Part shown: piece by piece, positions 20,146 through 27,993 of the stretch
Layout of the letters: each line of letters begins with the position of its first letter
Position numbering within the stretch: position 1 is the first letter of the stretch
Assembly: GCF_000372465.1 (NCBI RefSeq)
Contig: NZ_AQUZ01000001.1
Coordinates: 310,001 to 374,000, forward strand
Source: Kribbella catacumbae DSM 19601
GTDB lineage: Bacteria > Actinomycetota > Actinomycetes > Propionibacteriales > Kribbellaceae
Direction of reading: 5' to 3'
DNA: 64,000 nt
Position numbers and translations under genes: made by a program
The notes under the pieces: generated by a model
What the model saw: only the letters and a program-made list of their open reading frames with translations
The model's database searches: none
Told to the model about the DNA's origin: nothing

Positions 20146-21843
20146 ATGAACGAGGATCTGGTCGCCAGGTTCGGACGGCAGGTCGTCGATGACCCAACCC
20201 GGCCGGCCGTGATCGAGGTCGGCCACCGGGCCGGGCAGCCGGTCTCCACTACGACGACGTACGGGGAACTGGACGCCAGCGCGCGGCAGATCGCCGGCTG
20301 GCTTCGGGCCAACACGGCTCCCGGCGACCGGGTGCTCCTCCTCCACCCGTCGCCACTGGCCTTCGCCAACGCGTTCTGGGGCTGCCTGTACGCCGGCTGC
20401 GTGCCGGTGCCCGCTCCCCTGCCCGGTACCTTCAGCCACCACCTCTCCCTGACCACCGGCATCGCGCTGGACGTCGACCCCCGAGTGGTGCTGACCGACA
20501 CCGAGCACCTGGATCTGGTCGCCGACTGGCTGGTCCAGGACCGGCTGAACGAACTCGCCCTGTACGCGACCGACTTGATCAACCTGTCGCAGATCCGGCC
20601 CGCCGAGCCTGTCGAGCGACCCGCCGACACTCCCGCAGTGCTCCAGTACACCGCGACCGCGACGTCCCTCGCCGGACACTCCCTCTCGCACTCGGTGCTC
20701 ACGGCCGACGTCGACAGGCTCGACGCGGCGCTCGACCTGGCCGCGCACGGGACCGTAGGCGGCTGGCTGCCCATGCACCACGGCCTGGGCCTTGTCGGCC
20801 TACTGCTGGCGCCGCTGTCGGTCGGCGCGACCAGCGTGCTGATGTCCCCGTCGGCGTTCCTCAAGGATCCACTCCGCTGGCTGCGGCTGATCGACGACTA
20901 CGACGTCCGGCTGACCGCCGCGCCGAACTTCGCCTACGACCACTGCGTCCGCAGGATCTCGGCCGCCGACGCGCGGACCCTCGACCTGTCCCGGCTGCGC
21001 ACCGCCCTGAACGGACCGGAAAAGGTGTCGTCGGCAACGATCTCGGCGTTCACCGGACACTTCGCCGCGGCCGGCCTGGACCGGCGGGCGCTCACGCCGG
21101 CGTACGGACCGACCGACGGCGTCCGGCTGATCACGGTCTCACCACCCGGCGAACGGGTGGACGGGCCGCTCCTGACAGTTGCCGACCGCAACGGCTTGGA
21201 GAGCGACGTGCTGCAGCCCGCGGCCGACGGCGTACCGCTGGTCAGCTGCGGACCCGTCCGGGGCACCGGCCTGCGGATCGTCGACCCAGCCACCGGACAG
21301 GAGTTGGCAGCTGGCCTGGTCGGTGAGATCCGGCTGGACGACGACCTCCCCACCGGTGATCTCGGGGTGATCCATGGCGGGCAGTTGCTGCCCACCGGCC
21401 CGGCAGCCGACCGCATCAGGATCGATCAGCGGAGCCTCTACGCGGACGATGTGGAGCAAGAGCTGGCCCGGCTCGACCCGCGGTTCGCGGACCTGCCAGG
21501 GTGCGTTTGCGCGGTCGACGTACCGCGCGAGCAACTCGTCGTCTTCCAGGAGATCACTCCCGGGATGATCCCCTTGGAGCTCGCTACGCTCGGAGCAGCG
21601 GTCCGTGAGGGGCTGCGTGACCGGTTCAGGATCCGGGTCGCCAATGTGGTGTTCCTGCGCCCCGGCCGCATCAGGAGAACCGCCGGACGGGTGCAACGAA
21701 CCCTGATGCGCGAGCTCTTCTGCGGCGACGCCCTCGACCCGGTGTACGAAGTACTGGGTCGGCAGACGGCCCAGCGCTACCGGTTTGCCGCGCGCGAGGC
21801 TGCGGCGACCGGCACAGACCAGGCGACGGCAGCCGCACGATGA
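20146..21843 (+). CDS. FAAL-like protein with lost ATP motifs (FAAL2, probable pseudoenzyme)
   Basis: A 565-residue paralogue of FAAL1, aligned along its whole length (shared GCLYAGCVPVPAPLPG near 80, LSPSAFLKDPLRWLRLID-like region, NFAYDHCVRR). The catalytic motifs are broken. The ATP loop, FTSGSTSDPRG in FAAL1, is YTATATSLAGHS at the same position (about 166); the Y-G-M-A-E box reads AYGPTDG; the hinge region after TGDLG has lost the conserved Arg-Lys; and the C-terminal catalytic lysine is arginine (RTAGRVQRT near 511). The frame is intact and the ACAD2 start overlaps its stop by four bases, so it seems to be kept as a protein, perhaps structural. ATG 20146 was chosen for GGAGGGG seven bases upstream, over ATG 20131. 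Confidence 0.85.
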   Translation: MNEDLVARFGRQVVDDPTRPAVIEVGHRAGQPVSTTTTYGELDASARQIAGWLRANTAPGDRVLLLHPSPLAFANAFWGCLYAGCVPVPAPLPGTFSHHLSLTTGIALDVDPRVVLTDTEHLDLVADWLVQDRLNELALYATDLINLSQIRPAEPVERPADTPAVLQYTATATSLAGHSLSHSVLTADVDRLDAALDLAAHGTVGGWLPMHHGLGLVGLLLAPLSVGATSVLMSPSAFLKDPLRWLRLIDDYDVRLTAAPNFAYDHCVRRISAADARTLDLSRLRTALNGPEKVSSATISAFTGHFAAAGLDRRALTPAYGPTDGVRLITVSPPGERVDGPLLTVADRNGLESDVLQPAADGVPLVSCGPVRGTGLRIVDPATGQELAAGLVGEIRLDDDLPTGDLGVIHGGQLLPTGPAADRIRIDQRSLYADDVEQELARLDPRFADLPGCVCAVDVPREQLVVFQEITPGMIPLELATLGAAVREGLRDRFRIRVANVVFLRPGRIRRTAGRVQRTLMRELFCGDALDPVYEVLGRQTAQRYRFAAREAAATGTDQATAAAR

Positions 21844-23303
21844 CCCACCCGCCGTACGAGCTGGCTGCCGAGCTGGACGCCAAGCTCGGTGATCCCGCCG
21901 ACCCGGACCAGCTGTTCTCGTCGGAGCGGTTCCGGCGGCTGGAACGCCGGGACGAGTTCCCGGCCGAGCTCTGCGACGTACTGGACCAGCACGGCCTGAC
22001 CGCGTACTACGTGCCGGACCAGCACGGCGGCCGGCTGAGGAGCCACGAGGAACTGTTCCAGCTACTGCGAACGGTGGCTCGCCGCGACATCACCGTCGCG
22101 GTCGCGCACGGTACCGCGTACATCCAGGCCGTGCCGACGTGGATCGCGGCGGCACCGGAACGTGCTGCCCAGCTAGGCGTGGACCTGCTCGCCGGCCGGC
22201 GAAACACACCTGAGGCCGGGGCTTCCACCAAGCTGCATGGTCTCCGTGGAGTCGATGGCGGCCACTTGGCGGCACGGTCGACGCGGGCAACTGGTCTACG
22301 AGATGGCGGTGCGCAGCTCGCGATGAGAAGCCGGCTGCTGACGTGGGTACTCGACGCCGCCGTTTCGCTCGGAGCAGTCGACCACGGCCTGCGGCTGACC
22401 CTCGATCGTGTGTTCGGCGCCACCTTGCACGGCCTCCGGCTGGTGGACCTGCCGCAGATCCGCCGCGCCGTCACTGAGGCCTACGCCGACCTGCTGGCAT
22501 CCGAAGCGGTCGCCTTGGTGGCCACCCGGAGCATCCAAACCGCGCCGGACGAGCTGGCCGTGGTAGCCCCGGCCGCGTCGGCGTACCTGCGCGAGCGGAG
22601 TAGCGAACTGCTGGAGCTGGCGACCGAGCTGAGCGATGAAGAAGACCTGGCCAAGCTGTTGCACGATCACCAGATCGTGGGGGCCGTCTGCGACTCGCCG
22701 CTTCTAGCACTGCGCTGTCTAGCGGGGCAGCGGGCACTCCTGACGCGGTCATACGGCAGCCCGGCGGATACTCTGACGCGCCCGAAGCCTCCGGCCGGGG
22801 CGCTGTCCGCAGTACTGCCACCGCTGCGGGCCGAGTACCTCCAGCTGGTGTCCCGCTCGGGGTGTTCGCTGGTCAACAGTCTGCCGGGAGCGGTTTCTGA
22901 GCTGGAGTCGCTGGCTCGCGCGGGAGTAGTCAGCGACCAGCTGGCCGGTAGTTCCGCAGTACTGCGGGACGTGGCTGCCGATCTGCATGACCGGTGGGGG
23001 GACGAGCCGGCATCGCTCGATTTCGCCCGCCGTTATGCGCTTTGCTTCGCAGCGGCCGCCTGTCTGCAGATCTGGCTGCGCAACTACGAGGACCATGAGG
23101 ACGAACTGTGGACGGGCGGGGTGTGGCTTGAGGCGTGTCTGGTTCGGCTGCTCGGTCAACTGCGGACTGCGCCCGTCGGCCGGTCCGAGACGGTGCAGAT
23201 CGCGTACGGGCGGCTGATGCAGGTGATGGCACGCCAGTGGCGCACCGATCATCACCTCTCACTCTTCCCCTGGCCGTTGCCTGGTCGGCCGGAGCCGTCG
23301 TGA
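21840..23303 (+). CDS. ACAD-like protein lacking the middle beta-domain (ACAD2)
   Basis: A 487-residue protein related to ACAD1 at both ends: YYVPDQHGGRLRSHEELFQ near 55 matches the N-terminal helical domain, and LRLTLDRVFGATLHGLRLVDLPQIR near 180 the start of the C-terminal domain. The part between them, which in ACAD1 holds the substrate and FAD-contacting beta-barrel (GLSEEDHG, TGTKWPIGNG), is shortened by about 90 residues and has none of these motifs. The C-terminal EGTS flavin motif is missing too. It is unlikely to act alone as a dehydrogenase. It is coupled on both sides (ATGA with FAAL2, TGATG with ACAD3), which suggests a subunit role. Confidence 0.8.
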   Translation: MTHPPYELAAELDAKLGDPADPDQLFSSERFRRLERRDEFPAELCDVLDQHGLTAYYVPDQHGGRLRSHEELFQLLRTVARRDITVAVAHGTAYIQAVPTWIAAAPERAAQLGVDLLAGRRNTPEAGASTKLHGLRGVDGGHLAARSTRATGLRDGGAQLAMRSRLLTWVLDAAVSLGAVDHGLRLTLDRVFGATLHGLRLVDLPQIRRAVTEAYADLLASEAVALVATRSIQTAPDELAVVAPAASAYLRERSSELLELATELSDEEDLAKLLHDHQIVGAVCDSPLLALRCLAGQRALLTRSYGSPADTLTRPKPPAGALSAVLPPLRAEYLQLVSRSGCSLVNSLPGAVSELESLARAGVVSDQLAGSSAVLRDVAADLHDRWGDEPASLDFARRYALCFAAAACLQIWLRNYEDHEDELWTGGVWLEACLVRLLGQLRTAPVGRSETVQIAYGRLMQVMARQWRTDHHLSLFPWPLPGRPEPS

Positions 23304-24931
23304 TGACTGCTCCGGCCCACATGGCGGCAGAGTCGGCGGCAGAGCTCGAAGACAGGCTTGGTGACCCGGGTGACCCCCTCAATCCGTTCGGCTTCGGCGC
23401 CGTAGTGGCCGCGGACGAGGCCGGTTTCGCGCTCCCCGGTGCGCTGGGCCTCCTGACCACTCTGGACTGGCATGCCGAACTCGTCCCGCCGGGCGACGGC
23501 GGACGGCTGACAAGTGTGCCGCGGTTAGTGCAGTTGCTTCGCCCGCTGTTTCACCGCGACGTCACCGTGGGGCTGGCTGTTGGCGTGGTGCCGCTGCTCA
23601 GCTCGTCACTCGTCTGGGCCGCTCCGTCCGGCACCAGCCGCCAGCGGCTGGCCCGATGGCTGCTGGACGACCGCCGCCTTCCGCTGGCGACGTACGCCGA
23701 GACAGAACGTGGCACGGGCGAAGACGTCGTTGCCCGCCGGTATGGCGACGAGGTGGTTCTGCAAGGCCGCACCTGTGCCGTCACTGGAGTCGGCTGGAAC
23801 GCACCGGCCACCGTGGTGGCCCGGACTGGCCAGGATCTGGGCAGCCCACGCCACTCGGTCCTGCTCGTGGACAACGTGATCGGGCCGCACTCAACCCGGC
23901 GGCCCGCCGGAGCCCGCGGGCTGCGGTTCGGCGACCTGCAGTTCGACGACTCGCGGTTCGACGGAGGCTCGACGGTGGTCGGCGACTTCAACGGGGCCGC
24001 TGGCCTGACCCGGACAGCCTTGGCGATCACCAGGACGACACTGGCGGGGGCCACAGTTGGATCGCTCGACACGCTGCTCCGCCTGGCGGTCGGGAGCGTG
24101 CTCGAGCGACCGAGGCTCCTGCCGTATGTCCGGTCCACGCTCGTCGGGGCCTTCATGGACCTCCTCACCCTCGACTGCCTCACCACCGTCGCTGCCAGAG
24201 CTCTGCAGGTCTCCACCGCCCTGCCCGAGGCTTACCTGGACGCGGTGAACCGTCTCAGCGTCGTACTGACCCGGGGCATCATCGGGGGTCTGGACGGCGT
24301 CCTAGGGATCGAGGCGCACCGCCGAGACGGCCGGCACGCCATCTTCCAGAAGCACCGGCGCGACCTGCTGACCGCGCCCCTGACCGCGTCAGGCGGCGCC
24401 CGCGGCCGTTCGAGCTTGCTGCCGATCCTTCCCGACGGCGCGACAACGCAGGACAAGTCATCGCCGCGCGCGCTGTTCGGTCTGGTTGAGCAATCGCCGC
24501 AGCTGGACCTGACCCGCCTCGCTGACACCTCCCCTGACCTGGGCGACCCGCTCAGCGTGTTCCGCCGAGCGCAGTACAGCGTCCCGTACGCCGATGTCGT
24601 GGTCGACGCAACCGCGCGGGTGCTCGCACGGTCTGCCGCACTGCCGCCGAGGGACCGGACGCCACTGGCGACGCCCGACACCCACCAGCTCGCCGAGCAG
24701 TACGCCCTGCTGGTCGCCGCCCGGTCGTGTCTCGGCGTCTGGCGGGAGAACCAGCAAGACGCGTTCCTCCGCGACCCGACCTGGGCGACCGGCGCCCTGC
24801 AACGCCTCCTCCGCCGGCTCGGTGAACCACACCAGCAGCGGTACGCCGAAGGCGACCTGCTGGACGAGCTCGTGGCCCGCTACCAGCGCTGCGAGTCCTT
24901 CGACCTGACCAATGGTCCGATCGCCGGCTGA
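23303..24931 (+). CDS. Divergent ACAD-like protein (ACAD3)
   Basis: A 542-residue ACAD homologue that, unlike ACAD2, keeps the beta-domain in weakened form: TYAETERGTGEDV near 130 stands where ACAD1 has the SEEDHG motif, then a strand-rich stretch ending in LRFGDLQFDDSRF. The RxxFG and EGTS motifs of the C-terminal domain are not recognisable. The ATG overlaps the ACAD2 stop (TGATG), so ACAD2 and ACAD3 would be made in step. A heteromer in which each subunit supplies part of the flavin site is known for some mycobacterial FadE pairs; whether it applies here is inference. Its stop lies directly against the stop of the convergent regulator gene. Confidence 0.8.
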   Translation: MTAPAHMAAESAAELEDRLGDPGDPLNPFGFGAVVAADEAGFALPGALGLLTTLDWHAELVPPGDGGRLTSVPRLVQLLRPLFHRDVTVGLAVGVVPLLSSSLVWAAPSGTSRQRLARWLLDDRRLPLATYAETERGTGEDVVARRYGDEVVLQGRTCAVTGVGWNAPATVVARTGQDLGSPRHSVLLVDNVIGPHSTRRPAGARGLRFGDLQFDDSRFDGGSTVVGDFNGAAGLTRTALAITRTTLAGATVGSLDTLLRLAVGSVLERPRLLPYVRSTLVGAFMDLLTLDCLTTVAARALQVSTALPEAYLDAVNRLSVVLTRGIIGGLDGVLGIEAHRRDGRHAIFQKHRRDLLTAPLTASGGARGRSSLLPILPDGATTQDKSSPRALFGLVEQSPQLDLTRLADTSPDLGDPLSVFRRAQYSVPYADVVVDATARVLARSAALPPRDRTPLATPDTHQLAEQYALLVAARSCLGVWRENQQDAFLRDPTWATGALQRLLRRLGEPHQQRYAEGDLLDELVARYQRCESFDLTNGPIAG

Positions 24932-25966
24932 TCAGGCCGAGTCGGAGCTCACCGGAGCCGGCATCAGCGAATCGTCGTCCAGCAGCCATCCGGCGCGCAT
25001 CACCGCGACCCCGGCCTGGAACCGGCTGTGGGCGTCGAGCCGGATCATCAGGTCGGCCACCAACCGGCGGCAGGTCCGCACGGACACCCCGAGCCGGCGA
25101 GCCACCACGTCGTCGGTGTGCCCCTCGGCCAGCAACCGGACGACGGCGCGCTCCTGGCGGCTGAGACCCACCTCGTCACGACCTGTCCGGCGAGCGCCGA
25201 AAACACTGCTCTGCTCCCAGATCACCTCGAACAGGGCGAGCAGCGCCGCGACCACGCCGGCGTCGCGGATCAGCAGTGCGCCCTGCGAGCTGTCGGTTGC
25301 ATCCATCGGCACCAGCACGGCCTTGCGGTCGGCCACGATCATCCGCAGGGGCAACGTTGCCACGGTGCGGATCCGGGCGCCGCGCTCGGACAACCAGTCG
25401 ACGTACCGCGCGGTGTGCCCGTCGTTGACCAGGCTCTCCAGATAGATCCCGCGGATCTGCACCCCACGGCACAGCAGCGCTTGGTCCAACGGCCGCGCGG
25501 CCGCCAGGCTCTCCTCCGACTGCGGCCCGCCGTCGGAGAACCCCAGCAGCTCGAACTCGACCTCGCTGATCAAGGCCTCCAGGCGGAGCCGGACGTTGTC
25601 CACGCCGACCAGCCGCTCCGCATCGGCATAGCCGGAATTGGCCACCCGGTCGCCGTACTCGGTCAGGATCTGCTCGATCGCCACCCGGCTGGCGACCACC
25701 TCCTTCTGCCGGTCCAGCAGCACCAGTTCGTGCTGGTTCAGCAGTGGGACCAGACTCGCTTCCGGGCTGACCAGATGCAGCTCTCGCGGGTTCTCCCAGG
25801 AGAACCGGACCAGCCCGAGTTCGAGCAGGTCGGCGACACCCGCCTCGGTGCGCTCGAGCGGCCAGCCCAGCCGCTCGGCCAGCGGTTGGAGCTCCGTCCT
25901 GGGCTGCTGCACCAGGCAGCGGTAGGTCAGCTCAGCATCGGCCGACAATCCCAACGGCCTCAACAT
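24932..25966 (-). CDS. TrmB-like/LuxR-type transcriptional regulator
   Basis: A 344-residue regulator. The N-terminal part (LGLSADAELTYRCLVQQP) resembles the winged helix of TrmB-type proteins; the middle has a phospholipase D-like sensor feel (IRGIYLESLVNDG); and the C-terminus is a LuxR-type helix-turn-helix: LSRQERAVVRLLAEGHTDDVVARRLGVS near 262-290 with RRLVADLMIRLDAHSRFQAG after it. This architecture is frequent in actinobacterial biosynthetic clusters. The ATG at 25966 gives the usual family N-terminus; a GTG at 26023 would add 19 unlikely residues. It is convergent with the ACAD operon, and is the only DNA-binding regulator in the cluster part of the window, so a pathway-specific role is plausible. 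Confidence 0.85.
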   Translation of the reverse strand: MLRPLGLSADAELTYRCLVQQPRTELQPLAERLGWPLERTEAGVADLLELGLVRFSWENPRELHLVSPEASLVPLLNQHELVLLDRQKEVVASRVAIEQILTEYGDRVANSGYADAERLVGVDNVRLRLEALISEVEFELLGFSDGGPQSEESLAAARPLDQALLCRGVQIRGIYLESLVNDGHTARYVDWLSERGARIRTVATLPLRMIVADRKAVLVPMDATDSSQGALLIRDAGVVAALLALFEVIWEQSSVFGARRTGRDEVGLSRQERAVVRLLAEGHTDDVVARRLGVSVRTCRRLVADLMIRLDAHSRFQAGVAVMRAGWLLDDDSLMPAPVSSDSA

Positions 25967-26364
25967 GTGTGTGTCCAGTGAACCGCGTCTCACCGATATG
26001 CCTCCCCAGCATCGGCTCACCACCGAGGGACACCCCCTCGACCCCGTTGCGCCAGCTCACCACGAGTGGGAGCAGTCCCGACGCTACCTGCCCTGTGGGG
26101 TCACCTGACCGTTACCCGCGAGCCTGGGTGAGTTCGGTGACCAACTGCCTACTTGCCGCGAGCCAGTCGCGCGAAGCCTCGCCCACGTCCCCGAAATTCG
26201 GATGAGATCGGCCCTCTCCTGAGGAATGCTGGACCCGGCCGCTGAGTTGTGACGGTCATGGCGGTCCGATCTGCCACGACTGCCAGGTGCGAGCCGACCC
26301 GCTGGGGTCTCGGCCGTGACCCTGCCCAGCCCTGACACTGACCAACCCTGAACCTGGGAGCCCA
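25967..26364. promoter_or_regulatory. Divergent intergenic region, regulator/MFS exporter
   Basis: About 400 bases between the divergent regulator and exporter genes. A six-base inverted repeat CGAGGG-ACACC-CCCTCG is at 26024-26040. No coding frame looks genuine. The exporter start is preceded by CTGGGAG. The regulator probably binds here if it controls export, but no operator was identified. Confidence 0.4.
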
Positions 26365-27831
26365 ATGCCCGCGGACGACACCGTCGACGACCCCGCCGAC
26401 TCGCGCCGTACACCTGCCGTGATCCGGCTGCTCACGCTCGCGACCTTCGTGGTCATCCTCAACGAGACGATCATGATCAACGCCATCCCGCGGTTGATGA
26501 CGGACCTCCAGATCACCGAGCAGACCGCGCAGTGGCTCTCCGCCGCCTTCATGCTCACGATGGCCTCGGTGATCCCGGTGACCGGCTGGTTCCTGCAGCG
26601 GGTCTCCACCCGCAGCGCCTACGCCACTGCCATGGGTGTCTTCCTGACCGGTACGGCGCTGGCCGCGGTGGCTCCGATGTTCGAGGTGCTGCTGCTCGCC
26701 CGGATCATCCAGGCGACGGGTACGGCGGTGATGATGCCGCTGCTGATGACCACTCTGATGACCGTCGTCTCCGAGCGGGACCGCGGTCGGGTGATGGGCA
26801 ACGTCACGCTGGCGATCTCGGTCGCCCCCGCCATGGGGCCGACCATCTCCGGGCTGATCCTGCAGCTCGGTTCCTGGCGGTTGCTGTTCGTAGCCGTCCT
26901 GCCGATCGCAGCCCTCATCGGTTGGCGAGGCCTGGCCAGCCTGGAGAACGTCGGCGAGCCGCAGTACAGCACCATCGACTGGTTCAGCGTCGGGGCCGCC
27001 GCCGTCGGCTTCGGCGGCCTGGTCTACGGACTCAGCCTGTTCACCGCGGACCGGGTCGGCGTACCGGCCGCCATCGTGGCGTTGGGATTGGTCGCCATCG
27101 CGGTGTTCGTCGCCCGGCAACTCGGGCTCCAGCGCAAGTCGGTGCCGCTGATGGATCTGCGCGTCCTCGCCCACCGCACCTACGCGCTGGCGCTGGTGCT
27201 GATGTCGGTCGCCTTCATGGCGATGATGGGTTCGATGATCCTGCTGCCGCTCTACCTGCAGAATCTGCGCGGCCTCTCGGCACTGCAGACCGGCCTGCTG
27301 GTGATGCCCGGCGGGTTGGCGATGGGACTGCTCGGCCCGACTGTCGGGCGACTGTTCGACCGTTTCGGTGGCCGGGTCCTGATCCTCCCAGGCTCGGTCG
27401 GCATCCTGCTCTCGATGGCAGGCTTCACCCAGATCTCGATGACGATGCCGTACTGGCAGATCCTCGGCCTGCACGCGCTGCTGATGGTCTCGCTCGCCGC
27501 GATCTTCACCCCGGTCTTCACACTCGGCCTCGGCGCCCTTCCGCCGCACCTCTACCCCCACGGCAGCTCCATGCTGGGCACCCTTCAGCAGGTCGCCGCC
27601 GCGATCGGTACGGCATTGGTGGTGACTGTGATGGCTGCCCGGGCGGACTCCTTGATCGCCGACGGCACGGCCGGGCCGCTCGCTGCGCTCGACGGCATGC
27701 AGCTGGCGTTCCTGATCAGCGCAGTGATCTCACTCGCCGTGGTCGCCATCGCGTTCTGGATGCCGGGCCGAGCGAAGCAGACCGAAGCCGAGGTGCCTGA
27801 CCAGCCCGACGCCCTGGAGGGCGTCAGCTGA
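26365..27831 (+). CDS. MFS drug exporter, DHA2 (14-TM) family
   Basis: A 488-residue multi-pass membrane protein of the DHA2 drug/proton antiporter family. Typical markers are the first helix with TFVVILNETIMINAIPRL near 30-47, motif A-like loops (GWFLQRVSTRSAYA near 75-88; GRLFDRFGGRVLILPG near 330), and motif C-like GPTISGLI near 155 in helix 5. About 14 hydrophobic segments can be counted. Next to the cluster regulator and at the end of the biosynthetic region, it is the natural candidate for exporting the peptide and giving self-protection. The substrate cannot be read from the sequence. Confidence 0.92.
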   Translation: MPADDTVDDPADSRRTPAVIRLLTLATFVVILNETIMINAIPRLMTDLQITEQTAQWLSAAFMLTMASVIPVTGWFLQRVSTRSAYATAMGVFLTGTALAAVAPMFEVLLLARIIQATGTAVMMPLLMTTLMTVVSERDRGRVMGNVTLAISVAPAMGPTISGLILQLGSWRLLFVAVLPIAALIGWRGLASLENVGEPQYSTIDWFSVGAAAVGFGGLVYGLSLFTADRVGVPAAIVALGLVAIAVFVARQLGLQRKSVPLMDLRVLAHRTYALALVLMSVAFMAMMGSMILLPLYLQNLRGLSALQTGLLVMPGGLAMGLLGPTVGRLFDRFGGRVLILPGSVGILLSMAGFTQISMTMPYWQILGLHALLMVSLAAIFTPVFTLGLGALPPHLYPHGSSMLGTLQQVAAAIGTALVVTVMAARADSLIADGTAGPLAALDGMQLAFLISAVISLAVVAIAFWMPGRAKQTEAEVPDQPDALEGVS

Positions 27832-27993
27832 TCAGGTCCGCGGGCTGTCGTGATCCAGAGTCCCTGGACCGCTGCCATGGCATGGAGCTGCCACTGGGCA
27901 TAACTTGGGTGGGCCTGAGTCGTTGAGCAGTCAGATTCACCGCCCGAATCTTGTTCACTCTCCGGGGTGAACCGTGCTCGAGGAGTGCAGCTT

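Noticed and set aside
1-24931. Staphyloferrin B-type siderophore cluster, suggested by SbnA/SbnB
   Set aside because: No IucA/IucC-type synthetases (SbnC/E/F), no SbnH and no siderophore uptake genes are in the window.
1-24931. Viomycin/capreomycin-type cluster, suggested by Dap plus an A-less module
   Set aside because: No capreomycidine hydroxylase/cyclase, carbamoyltransferase or desaturase of that pathway is visible, and those clusters have no FAAL/ACAD set.
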